Origin: a virus
Strand: one strand, 5' to 3'
DNA length: 36,494 nt
Virus record (IMG/VR): IMGVR_UViG_3300021432_000025
Coordinates: 1 to 36,494 of that record
Shown here: piece by piece, positions 6,180-12,734 of the stretch
How positions within the stretch are numbered: position 1 is the stretch's first letter
How the letters are laid out: every line of letters starts with the position of its first letter
Translations under genes and position numbers: made by a program
The notes under the pieces: model-generated
Told to the model about the DNA's origin: nothing
Database searches by the model: none
Seen by the model: the letters and a program-made list of their open reading frames with translations, nothing else

Positions 6180-6229
6180 GAGCGTGGCGGGTTGGCGAAC
6201 AACTCCCGCCGTGGTGGCTCGCCACGCTC
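6180..6229. terminator. Compound hairpin between convergent operons
   Basis: Perfect 10-bp arms GAGCGTGGCG (6180-6189) and CGCCACGCTC (6220-6229) enclose a second stem GGCGGG/CCCGCC that itself encloses TTG/CAA. There is no T-run, so it is not a textbook intrinsic terminator. Its position between a rightward gene end and a leftward gene end suggests a two-way transcription barrier or mRNA 3'-end protection. Confidence 0.5.
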
Positions 6230-6238
6230 GGCGCCGCG

Positions 6239-6553
6239 TCAACCGCTACGCGTCGTAACCATCGGTTTAGGAATCGGCGTACCGTCACTCAGGCACCCGA
6301 CTTTGTGCCAAGGCACGTCGAGCACGTAGCCCCGCGCGCGCTGCGCAATCCAATGCTCGACCGCGAGCCTATCCTCAATCGTGTAGCCCTGCCCGGCCAT
6401 GATAAAGCCGCCGTTCGCGCCCTCGGGCTGACCATCGGCAACGCCCCATAGCTGCACGGCCGGCGCCTCGGCGCGCTTGGCGAGGATATAACGCCAGTGC
6501 GGCGCCATTGGTACGGGTACCGTTTTCGGGTGCGGCGTCGAGGCGAACCTCAC
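6239..6553 (-). CDS. Hypothetical protein, 104 residues
   Basis: The GTG start at 6553 overlaps the upstream TGA as GTGA; an ATG 15 codons in (MAPHWRYILAKRAEAPAVQL) is the alternative. The sequence alternates beta-like and charged segments (GGFIMAGQGYTIEDRLAVEH, ARGYVLDVPWHKVGCLSDGT). Last gene of the second leftward operon. No family recognised. Confidence 0.65.
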   Translation of the reverse strand: MRFASTPHPKTVPVPMAPHWRYILAKRAEAPAVQLWGVADGQPEGANGGFIMAGQGYTIEDRLAVEHWIAQRARGYVLDVPWHKVGCLSDGTPIPKPMVTTRSG

Positions 6554-7083
6554 GAACCGACACTCGTGTCAGGAACGATGATTACCGGCACCACGCGGTA
6601 CGAGAAATCGCGGGGCCGCTTGTCGAACATGCGGACGTACTCGGCTTGCGCGCTCGCGCCCGAGTCGCTGCATTGCTGGTACGTCTCGCAAATCATCACG
6701 GCGCGCTCGGGCTGTCCGAGTATCGCGAGAATCAACATAAAGGCGTGCATGTGTTCTACCTCGTGTGTAAGTTGCCGTCGGTTCCCGAAATGTAATCTAT
6801 CACGCCGCCGTCGAACCCTCGGCAACGCACTGACTCTGTCGAGCCCTGCCAAATTACGTATAGGACCCGCCGCACACGACCAACGGCGCTTGGCGAGGTA
6901 ATCCTCGGCCTCGTCGCGGAACCCCGCACAGTCGGCGCTAGGCGCCCCGTGCTGTGACGTGAAGTAACACGACGACGTGATTAGCGCGTACTCGGGCAGC
7001 GGCTCGACCGCGCTGCAACGGTCGGCCAAGAACAGCGCCAAGAGAATCAGCGCCGGCACAATGTAGTATTTGAGCGTTTTCAC
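6550..7083 (-). CDS. Putative secreted/membrane protein, possibly two genes or frameshifted
   Basis: An open frame from GTG at 7083 (GTGA overlap with the upstream gene) starts VKTLKYYIVPALILLALFLA, a signal peptide or anchor, followed by a Cys-containing extracellular-type region. From about 6880 to 6760 this frame turns Arg-rich (PRVRRRRDRLHFG) while the +1 frame reads YVIWQGSTESVRCRGFDGGV to a TAG at 6756, so either the N-terminal gene is frameshifted or the ORF is composite. A second start, ATG at 6750 with GAGG 8 nt upstream, would give a separate 66-residue protein MHAFMLILAILGQPERAVMI with its own hydrophobic N-terminus. I report one frame and flag both readings. Confidence 0.5.
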   Translation of the reverse strand: MKTLKYYIVPALILLALFLADRCSAVEPLPEYALITSSCYFTSQHGAPSADCAGFRDEAEDYLAKRRWSCAAGPIRNLAGLDRVSALPRVRRRRDRLHFGNRRQLTHEVEHMHAFMLILAILGQPERAVMICETYQQCSDSGASAQAEYVRMFDKRPRDFSYRVVPVIIVPDTSVGS

Positions 7084-7244
7084 ATGGCACCGTAGGTTGA
7101 CGAACCGCGGGCAAACCGGTTCGCGACGCGGCACATATGCAGCGCGTCGAGTATGTCGGCATGCGTTGAGATTCCGACCGGGCTGTTGATTGCGGCCACA
7201 ACGTACCCGTCGGCGTGTATGCGAATTTCGTATTTGGCGTTCAT
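7080..7244 (-). CDS. Small hypothetical protein
   Basis: 54 residues, MNAKYEIRIHADGYVVAAIN then a helix DILDALHMCRVANRF. A longer form from ATG at 7271 would overlap the upstream gene by 20 bp; neither start has a ribosome-binding site, and I prefer the start 7 nt after the upstream stop. Its TGA overlaps the GTG of the next gene. Function unknown. Confidence 0.6.
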   Translation of the reverse strand: MNAKYEIRIHADGYVVAAINSPVGISTHADILDALHMCRVANRFARGSSTYGAM

Positions 7245-7251
7245 GTTGAGA

Positions 7252-7695
7252 TTATCGACGGTAAGGGGCATAACTTGACGTGTCGCGGTTCACAGTTTGG
7301 TCAAGATGCAACGCGGGCGGCATTCTGACAAGCTTGTCGAATCCGGTTCGTGCGCTGCGTCTCAGTTCGGCCCCGGCAAGGTATTCGAGTTCGCCCGGCC
7401 ACGGCCTCAAGTCAGGGCCCCATGCGAAATAGCGGTTGAGACTGGCAAGGCCGCTCATGGTCGCAAGTTCCATTCGGTCGAACCCTGACCGTTCGGCCCG
7501 TACAACGTGGGGCGGGTAGGCGACGCCGGCATATAGGTCGCCGAGCACCATGACGCGGGGCGGTTTATCTGACGTTCGACGGTCATGCTCGCGGCGTCGT
7601 TCCTCGATATAACCGTCGTGCATGCCGATGATTCCATGCGTCCTAATTTGCACGCAGGTATAGCACGGGCATGTGAACCATACTTGGGCGTTCAC
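7252..7695 (-). CDS. Hypothetical protein with N-terminal Cys cluster
   Basis: 147 residues from GTG at 7695, overlapping the preceding TGA as GTGA. The N-terminus NAQVWFTCPCYTCVQIRTHG has C-x-C-x-x-C and a His nearby, suggesting zinc. A charged helix (YIEERRREHDRRTSDK) and a longer unassigned region with many aromatic residues follow. No family recognised. Confidence 0.7.
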   Translation of the reverse strand: MNAQVWFTCPCYTCVQIRTHGIIGMHDGYIEERRREHDRRTSDKPPRVMVLGDLYAGVAYPPHVVRAERSGFDRMELATMSGLASLNRYFAWGPDLRPWPGELEYLAGAELRRSARTGFDKLVRMPPALHLDQTVNRDTSSYAPYRR

Positions 7696-7856
7696 AGTGG
7701 GCCCCCGCAGTCAACGTATTCCTTGAACGCTTTGAACCATGCAGCCATGATTAGGGCAACCTCGGTTTGCTGCACGGGGTCGTGGAATTGGCCGTCTTGT
7801 TCGGTGCGTATCTCGCAGTAGCGACCGGCCACGGTCAGGGCTTGCTCGTTATTCAT
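7692..7856 (-). CDS. Small hypothetical protein, 54 residues
   Basis: MNNEQALTVAGRYCEIRTEQ then a helix ALIMAAWFKAFKEYVD, ending CGGPL. Its ATG overlaps the end of the upstream gene by 8 nt and its TGA overlaps the downstream GTG, so both ends fit the operon. It is below common ORF-length cutoffs and easy to miss. Function unknown. Confidence 0.65.
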   Translation of the reverse strand: MNNEQALTVAGRYCEIRTEQDGQFHDPVQQTEVALIMAAWFKAFKEYVDCGGPL

Positions 7857-8295
7857 TGTCACGCCATCCCATTTTTACGCCGCAAACCGGGCAAGTGAAA
7901 TGACTCTCACCATGCACGCAACGGCCGTCGCGGAAGTCTGCGACACGTGCGTCAACCTGTCGGTCGGCGAATCGCTGCCGCACTTGCTCGTCGGTCATGC
8001 CGTAGGGCTGTTGCGGAATGCCTGCGAGCGCGTCGAGGGCGGCGCCGGTTGCCGTCTCGATATGCCATTCGGGCATGCGCAGGCCGGCGGCGATTTCCTC
8101 GTTGCGGTAAACCGGGTTGTTGAGCATTGCCCGAGCGTGTCCCATGCCGCGCGCCGCCTCGTGCATCGCTCGGCCTTCACGCGCGCGGGCCTGACGCTCT
8201 GAGAACGTCATTAGCTGCGCGTCCTCGACCGGCTCGGCAAGCATTCGCATACGAGCCGTTGCCGTCAGCGCGGCGTGTGCGTCGTGTTCGCTCAT
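7849..8295 (-). CDS. Hypothetical protein with C-terminal zinc-ribbon-like motif
   Basis: 148 residues from an ATG that overlaps the coiled-coil gene's stop as ATGA. The N-terminal half is helical and Ala/Arg-rich (LTATARMRMLAEPVEDAQLM). The end reads CVHGESHFTCPVCGVKMGW, with C-x-H and C-x-x-C spaced like a zinc ribbon or knuckle. No known family; nucleic-acid or protein binding is possible. Confidence 0.7.
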   Translation of the reverse strand: MSEHDAHAALTATARMRMLAEPVEDAQLMTFSERQARAREGRAMHEAARGMGHARAMLNNPVYRNEEIAAGLRMPEWHIETATGAALDALAGIPQQPYGMTDEQVRQRFADRQVDARVADFRDGRCVHGESHFTCPVCGVKMGWRDNE

Positions 8296-8996
8296 TGCGT
8301 GCGTACCCAACGGCCATCAATGTAGCTGCACACTTGCGTCAATTCCTTTTCGAGTGCGTCGCGCTCGGCAACCGCTGAGTCGCGTTGCTTGACGAGCTTG
8401 TCGTACCCGTCGAGCGACATGATGACGTGGTCGTGCGGCGTTGCCGGCGGCACATAGGCCGGGCGTTTGTTGAGTTCGTTCCGCAAATTGCGCTCAGTTG
8501 CAACCAAGTCGTCGCGTTGACGCTGCACCATTGCGAGACTTTCCCGGGCCCGCTCGGCCTCGGCACCATTCGCGCGTGCGCCGGCCTCGGCCTTTTTCAC
8601 GCGGTCGAGAATGCTGACGACCGTCTCGGGCTTGCAATGCTCGTTGAACACTGTAACCGAGCCAGTCCAAAACCCGCCGTTCGGCTTTTTCAGTTCGGCC
8701 CACGCATTGCGCGCGTCGGCTCGGGCCTCGTCGCGTTGCTCACGAGCCTCGAGCAGTTGATTGCGCAGGCGGTCGGCGTCGGCGCGCGCCGTGGCGGCGT
8801 TCTTGTTGGCTTGGTCGAGGCAGCCTTGCCAAGCGATGCTATCGAACTTGCTCTTGGCGTCTAGCTCGTTGGCCGCCTCCTCAAGCAAATAGACATGACG
8901 CGCGACTGACCGGCCCGGGAAAACCTCGCGGAACGGGGCCATGAACCGGCGGTAATGGGCGGCGCTGTCGCGCAACCGTTGGATTAAACTTGGCAT
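8292..8996 (-). CDS. Coiled-coil protein of unknown function
   Basis: 234 residues from ATG at 8996, chosen for AGGAG 8 nt upstream; the frame is open 19 codons further but crosses a promoter and palindrome. Three long heptad-like helices are visible: around 70-105 (ADADRLRNQLLEAREQRDEA), 130-170 (VKKAEAGARANGAEAERARE) and the C-terminal part (KLVKQRDSAVAERDALEKEL). A short globular stretch (PNGGFWTGSVTVFNEHCKPE) separates the first two. Phages often carry such proteins in early operons; the role is unknown. Confidence 0.75.
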   Translation of the reverse strand: MPSLIQRLRDSAAHYRRFMAPFREVFPGRSVARHVYLLEEAANELDAKSKFDSIAWQGCLDQANKNAATARADADRLRNQLLEAREQRDEARADARNAWAELKKPNGGFWTGSVTVFNEHCKPETVVSILDRVKKAEAGARANGAEAERARESLAMVQRQRDDLVATERNLRNELNKRPAYVPPATPHDHVIMSLDGYDKLVKQRDSAVAERDALEKELTQVCSYIDGRWVRTQ

Positions 8997-9011
8997 GGGT
9001 TGAACTCCTAT

Positions 9012-9025
9012 TGACACGTGTGTCA
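9012..9025. promoter_or_regulatory. Operator candidate TGACA-N4-TGTCA before the coiled-coil gene
   Basis: TGACACGTGTGTCA; the arms extend to six bases (TGACAC/GTGTCA). It lies directly after the -10 TAACCT of the minus-strand promoter and just before the AGGAG of the coiled-coil gene, so a bound repressor would cover the transcription start. Confidence 0.55.
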
Positions 9026-9053
9026 GGTTACGCGGCAACCGGCGCGGCGTCAA
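9025..9053 (-). promoter_or_regulatory. Promoter candidate internal to the second leftward operon
   Basis: Minus strand TTGACG, 17-bp spacer, TAACCT. It begins at the stop codon of the basic 45-residue gene and drives the coiled-coil gene and those after it. Confidence 0.45.
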
Positions 9054-9187
9054 GTAACGTCGGCTTTGTTGTTCTTTCGTTCCTTGCGTTTGAAAAAAGC
9101 GGCTTTCGCTGCGGCCTGTTTGGTCGGTCGAGGCTTGCGCCCCGGCCGCCCGTAGCGGTTGGCTGATTTTCGGATTGTGTCGCGCAT
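9050..9187 (-). CDS. Very basic 45-residue protein
   Basis: MRDTIRKSANRYGRPGRKPR then AAAKAAFFKRKERKNNKADV. About a third of the residues are Arg or Lys, which suggests binding to DNA or RNA. The ATG lies 1 nt after the stop of the upstream gene. The frame extends upstream in a less convincing form. No family recognised. Confidence 0.65.
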   Translation of the reverse strand: MRDTIRKSANRYGRPGRKPRPTKQAAAKAAFFKRKERKNNKADVT

Positions 9188-9188
9188 G

Positions 9189-9383
9189 TTAGCGCCCGTC
9201 CGTGTAACGGCCGTTATACGACAACGTGCCGATGTTTTCGCCGCCGTCAGTTTTGACCGTCCAGACTGAGCCAACGTCTGACGCGCCGTACCCGTTGGAA
9301 TCGACGGCGTCGCGCATTTTGGCGGCTAGACCTTCAAACGTGTTGGCCGTCAGGGTGCCTACTTTGGGAATCTTGACTTGCAT
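9189..9383 (-). CDS. Hypothetical protein, 64 residues
   Basis: MQVKIPKVGTLTANTFEGLA, then RDAVDSNGYGASDVGSVWTV and a C-terminal strand NIGTLSYNGRYTDGR. The ATG at 9383 has GGAG 9 nt upstream; earlier in-frame starts have none. First gene of the second leftward operon, divergent from the methyltransferase across a 120-bp region with two palindromes. Function unknown. Confidence 0.7.
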   Translation of the reverse strand: MQVKIPKVGTLTANTFEGLAAKMRDAVDSNGYGASDVGSVWTVKTDGGENIGTLSYNGRYTDGR

Positions 9384-9434
9384 CGTTGTTGCTCCGGTCG
9401 TTGAAAGTGAGGCCATTCTGACGCGTAACCGAGT

Positions 9435-9448
9435 TGACAAGCGTGTCA
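9435..9448. promoter_or_regulatory. Operator candidate TGACA-N4-TGTCA in the divergent region
   Basis: TGACAAGCGTGTCA, preceded by T so that the plus strand reads TTGACA. It stands between the leftward operon and the rightward methyltransferase and could control either or both. Confidence 0.55.
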
Positions 9449-9466
9449 TACGTCACAGTTTTGATA

Positions 9467-9480
9467 AGTTGCCTGCAACT
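9467..9480. promoter_or_regulatory. Second palindrome AGTTGC-CT-GCAACT upstream of the methyltransferase
   Basis: Perfect 6-bp arms with a 2-bp centre, 23 nt before the methyltransferase ATG. It overlaps a possible -35 (TTGCCT, 17-bp spacer, CACACT, 6 nt, ATG). C5-methyltransferases or a dedicated regulator may bind such sites for autoregulation. Confidence 0.4.
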
Positions 9481-9503
9481 GACGACTATGTCACACTCCC
9501 CGA

Positions 9504-10586
9504 ATGCCAACACCACGGGCGTATTACAATGAATTTGACGTTAAAGCTGCGGCTTGGCTTCGCGAACTCATCAAAGCGGGCCATATCGCCCCCGGCGACG
9601 TTGACGACCGAAGCATCAAAGACGTTGCAGCGGCGGACCTTAAGGGCTACACGCAATGCCATTTCTTCGCCGGTATCGGCGGTTGGTCCTACGCACTGCG
9701 CCTCGCAGGATGGCCCGACGACCGCCCCGTGTGGACCGGCTCATGCCCCTGTCAGCCTTTCAGCATGGCCGGGCAACGCGGCGGCACAGACGACCCCCGT
9801 CATTTATGGCCTGAATTCTATAGGCTCATCGGCTTCGGCCGACCTTCAACAATCTTTGGCGAACAGGTTGCAAGTAAAGACGGCCTCGCTTGGCTCGACA
9901 TTGTTTGCGCTGATATGGAAAGAGCGGACTACGCCATTGGGGCGGCGGATATGTGCGCTGCGGGCGTCGGCGCACCGCACATTAGACAGCGGCTCTATTT
10001 CGTGGGCGACACCGCAAGCGCGCGATCACTTCCCGGCGCACACGCCAGAATACATAGCAGCCAAGAAAGCGTTGGGTCATGGGATGGCGAATCTAAACGA
10101 CCATGTACAGTTAGCCAATTGGCCTTCTCCGAAGGCCAGCAACACGACGGGCGCGGGAACGCGCGGACAGGGCGGCGACAATCTACAAACGGTTGCGACT
10201 TGGGCGACGCCCTACGTGAGCGACAGCAAGAACGTGGGGTACAGCTATGGGGGGTTGAACACGGAAGGCAGGCCCTACAGCATCAATCTGAGATTGCCGG
10301 GACAAGCAGCCATAACGAGTTGGAATACGCCTCATGCGACGGACGGCAGCAACGGCGGCCCGAGTCAGGCGAACGGGGCATTGAGTGCGGACGCCGCCAA
10401 AGCGCGTGGGACAACGTCGAGTTCATCCCCTGTACAGACGGAAAAGCGCGGCCAATTGAATCCGGCACATTCCCGCTGGCTCATGGGGTACCCCATCGCG
10501 TGGGACTATTGCGGGGCTACGGCAATGCAATCGTGCCTCAAGTCGCGGCGGAATTCATAGGGGCTTACCTCGACATAGCGGGTTAG
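9504..10586 (+). CDS. DNA (cytosine-5-)-methyltransferase
   Basis: 360 residues. Conserved C5-MTase motifs appear in order: I FAGIGG (55-60, S-adenosylmethionine binding), IV PCQPFS with catalytic C83, a variant VI GEQV (119-122, usually ENV), VIII IRQRLYFVG (160-168), and near the C-terminus IX/X-like RGYGNAIVPQVAAEF (337-351). Residues ~170-305 are the variable target-recognition part. It would methylate cytosine in phage DNA, probably against host restriction. No Shine-Dalgarno precedes the ATG. The +1 frame is open along the whole gene and is itself protein-like (separate entry). A lone MTase: no restriction gene is adjacent. Confidence 0.9.
   Translation: MPTPRAYYNEFDVKAAAWLRELIKAGHIAPGDVDDRSIKDVAAADLKGYTQCHFFAGIGGWSYALRLAGWPDDRPVWTGSCPCQPFSMAGQRGGTDDPRHLWPEFYRLIGFGRPSTIFGEQVASKDGLAWLDIVCADMERADYAIGAADMCAAGVGAPHIRQRLYFVGDTASARSLPGAHARIHSSQESVGSWDGESKRPCTVSQLAFSEGQQHDGRGNARTGRRQSTNGCDLGDALRERQQERGVQLWGVEHGRQALQHQSEIAGTSSHNELEYASCDGRQQRRPESGERGIECGRRQSAWDNVEFIPCTDGKARPIESGTFPLAHGVPHRVGLLRGYGNAIVPQVAAEFIGAYLDIAG
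9529..10560 (+). CDS. Alternative-frame product within the methyltransferase gene
   Basis: The +1 frame is open through the methyltransferase and from ATG at 9529 (MNLTLKLRLGFANSSKRAIS) would give 343 residues. It holds GSTLFALIWKERTTPLGRRI, ICALRASAHRT and four W-x-[TS]-P-x-x-x repeats beginning at 10003, 10120, 10201 and 10321, ending RGQLNPAHSRWLMGYPIAWD. I recall the WxTP and LNPxxxRWLMG style from phage proteins annotated as methylase-related. Expression could come from the ATG 25 nt after the MTase start or from a frameshift. Translation is unproven; the open frame and family resemblance are the evidence. Confidence 0.4.
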   Translation: MNLTLKLRLGFANSSKRAISPPATLTTEASKTLQRRTLRATRNAISSPVSAVGPTHCASQDGPTTAPCGPAHAPVSLSAWPGNAAAQTTPVIYGLNSIGSSASADLQQSLANRLQVKTASLGSTLFALIWKERTTPLGRRICALRASAHRTLDSGSISWATPQARDHFPAHTPEYIAAKKALGHGMANLNDHVQLANWPSPKASNTTGAGTRGQGGDNLQTVATWATPYVSDSKNVGYSYGGLNTEGRPYSINLRLPGQAAITSWNTPHATDGSNGGPSQANGALSADAAKARGTTSSSSPVQTEKRGQLNPAHSRWLMGYPIAWDYCGATAMQSCLKSRRNS

Positions 10587-10594
10587 GATAGACT
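10565..10594 (+). promoter_or_regulatory. Promoter candidate of the portal gene, leaderless type
   Basis: -10 TAGACT followed by GCGGCT and directly by ATG. The -10 and GCGG match those at 5449. At 18 bp upstream the -35 (TTACCT) is weak, so this is the least certain member of the group. Confidence 0.35.
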
Positions 10595-10600
10595 GCGGCT

Positions 10601-12391
10601 ATGTTCGCCAATCTACGCCACGCGATAGCGCGCGCAATCGCGCCCAAAGCCCCGCCGCCCGCGGTCGTCCCTGCGACGCCCAAGCGCCGGTATCCTCACC
10701 TTGTCCGGGCTTTACTGGCGCAGGCAAAGGCCGGCCCGCAGGCCGACAACACGTACACACACCCGAAACGGCCCGAGGGCAATGAACTCGGCAAGTTTCC
10801 CGAACTCGCGCCCGGCGTCGTCCCGAAAGCGTTGCCGGCGTCTACTATGGCGCTCGACGCCGCCGACTACACGCTCGGCATGGATATTGTGTTACCCGGC
10901 GAAACCAAGCGTACCGCGGTCACAATGGACGGCAACCCGTTTGCGCCCTCGTGGGGGCTCACGGGGGGCTCGTCGTTCGGCAACGGCTTTTGGTTCCCGG
11001 GGTACCCGTACCTCGCCGAACTGACACAGATATCGGAATACCGCGCGCCGTGCGAAACGATATCAACGGAAATGACGCGCAAATGGTTCGAGATTCAGAG
11101 CCGCGAGGGCGCCACGAAAAAGCCCAAGGACGAGGGCGAGGCCGAGGGGCAGACGGACAAGGGCGACAAGTCGGACAAAATCGCGCAGATTATGGCGCGG
11201 TTCGAGGAGTTGAAAGTACGCGAGCTATTCAAGCGCGCCGCGCTCCTCGACGCCGAATTCGGCCGCGCGCAAATCTATTTGAACATCGACGACGCCGACG
11301 AGCGCGTGCGACAGTTGCCGCTCGAACTGACGCCCGAGTCAATCAAGAAAGGCTCGCTAAAGTCGATTGCCTGTATCGAGCCGTATTGGTCAACGCCGTA
11401 CTCGTGGAATTCCATGTATCCCGAGCGGTCGGATTTCTACAAGCCTACCTCGTGGTACGTCATGGGTCGCAAGACGCACAACACTCGGCTGTTGACGTTC
11501 ATTGGCCGCGAAGTGCCCGACCTACTCAAGCCCGCGTACAATTTCTCGGGCATTTCAATGATTCAGTTGGGCGAGTTGACGGTGAATATGTGGCTGCGCA
11601 CACGCAAGGCCGTCAACGATCTTATCAACAATTTCTCGATTCCCGTGTTGCATACCGACTTGGCGGCCACGCTTGAGGACGGCGCCGAGGAGGGCTCGGG
11701 CCTCATGCCGCGGTTGCAGGCGTTCACGCTCACGCGCAACAATCAGTCAATCGCCGCGATCAACAAGGATACCGAGCTATTGGAGTTCGCCGAGGCGACC
11801 CTCGCGTCGCTCGACAAACTGCAAGCGCAGAGCCAAGAGCACATGGCGGCCGTGTGGAAACTGCCTCTTATCAAGATATTCGGCTTGGCGCCGGCCGGCC
11901 TTGGGGCCACGGGCGAGGGCGAGATACAGGTACATTACGACAACATCAACTCACTACAAATCAATTTCTACGGGCCGAACCTCGACATATTGCTCAAGGT
12001 CGTACAACTCGATTTGTTCGGCGCAATCGACGACGACCTTGTCGTGCATTGGATTACGCTTGACGAGCCCACGCAGAAAGAGCTTAGCGAAATTCGCAAG
12101 TCTGACGCCGAAATGGATTCGTCGAACATCAACGCCGGCATTATCTCGCCCGAGGAGGCGCGCGACCGCCTCAAGAGCGACCCGGACAGCGGGTATACGA
12201 ACCTCACAGGCAACGCGCCCGAGCCCGAGGAACCGGAAATGCCGACGACTGACCCCGAGGGCGACGCCACGCGTGAGCATGAATCGGGCGAGGCCGACAA
12301 GCAACGCGAGCACGAATCGGGAATGGCGGCGCTTGCCGCGGCAGCCAAGGCCAAGCCGGCGATACCGATTACGGCGAAAACCAAAGGTTGA
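10601..12391 (+). CDS. Portal protein (DUF1073-like)
   Basis: 596 residues. The central portion, ISEYRAPCETISTEMTRKWF, LFKRAALLDAEFGRAQIYLN and the clip/crown-type helices around QAQSQEHMAAVWKLPLIKIFG, then NINSLQINFYG, matches the DUF1073 portal family. The linker at ~165-190 is Lys/Glu-rich and the C-terminal ~70 residues are acidic low complexity (PEPEEPEMPTTDPEGD). The portal is the dodecameric vertex ring through which TerL loads DNA and to which the neck binds. The gene follows the MTase with a 14-nt gap and no Shine-Dalgarno. Confidence 0.85.
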   Translation: MFANLRHAIARAIAPKAPPPAVVPATPKRRYPHLVRALLAQAKAGPQADNTYTHPKRPEGNELGKFPELAPGVVPKALPASTMALDAADYTLGMDIVLPGETKRTAVTMDGNPFAPSWGLTGGSSFGNGFWFPGYPYLAELTQISEYRAPCETISTEMTRKWFEIQSREGATKKPKDEGEAEGQTDKGDKSDKIAQIMARFEELKVRELFKRAALLDAEFGRAQIYLNIDDADERVRQLPLELTPESIKKGSLKSIACIEPYWSTPYSWNSMYPERSDFYKPTSWYVMGRKTHNTRLLTFIGREVPDLLKPAYNFSGISMIQLGELTVNMWLRTRKAVNDLINNFSIPVLHTDLAATLEDGAEEGSGLMPRLQAFTLTRNNQSIAAINKDTELLEFAEATLASLDKLQAQSQEHMAAVWKLPLIKIFGLAPAGLGATGEGEIQVHYDNINSLQINFYGPNLDILLKVVQLDLFGAIDDDLVVHWITLDEPTQKELSEIRKSDAEMDSSNINAGIISPEEARDRLKSDPDSGYTNLTGNAPEPEEPEMPTTDPEGDATREHESGEADKQREHESGMAALAAAAKAKPAIPITAKTKG

Positions 12392-12417
12392 CACGCGCGT
12401 CAGGCGTAAGGCATAGT
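12388..12417 (+). promoter_or_regulatory. Promoter of the endonuclease VII gene, leaderless type, with near-palindrome
   Basis: TTGACA (perfect -35), 18-bp spacer, CATAGT, then 8 nt to ATG. The -35 is embedded in TGACACGCGCGTCA (12389-12402), which differs from the TGACA-N4-TGTCA operator by one base. Confidence 0.55.
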
Positions 12418-12425
12418 CCGCACCC

Positions 12426-12734
12426 ATGCGATATAACACGTCGTTCAACGCGCCTAGTATTTACAGTCAATGGGAAAACAGCGCCGACGGAAAGCGATCT
12501 AAACGTGAGGCACGTTGGGTGAAAATTGGAATGCCAGTGCCTACACGCCCATGCCCCGAGCGTTGCGAATGCTGCGGTAAATTGCCGGGGCCAAAAGCTC
12601 TTGCGTTGGACCACGATAAGGCAACAGGTAAATTTCGCGGTTGGCTTTGCTTGAATTGTAATACCGGCCTCGGCAATTTGGGCGACGATACAGCGGGGCT
12701 TTTGCTCGCATTGGATTACCTGAAACGTGCGTAA
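12426..12734 (+). CDS. Recombination endonuclease VII-like nuclease
   Basis: 102 residues. A zinc-binding C47-E-C-C50 and C75-L-N-C78 flank the core LALDHDKATGKFRGWLC (59-75), the His-Me signature of T4 endonuclease VII; GLGNLGDD follows as in the family. The enzyme resolves branched DNA before packaging, which fits its place next to the portal. It starts without a Shine-Dalgarno, 8 nt after a promoter. The next gene begins with a GTG that overlaps its stop. Confidence 0.88.
   Translation: MRYNTSFNAPSIYSQWENSADGKRSKREARWVKIGMPVPTRPCPERCECCGKLPGPKALALDHDKATGKFRGWLCLNCNTGLGNLGDDTAGLLLALDYLKRA

Noticed and set aside
6132-6238. tRNA-like folding of the hairpin region
   Set aside because: The sequence forms a nested linear hairpin with no T-arm or acceptor features.
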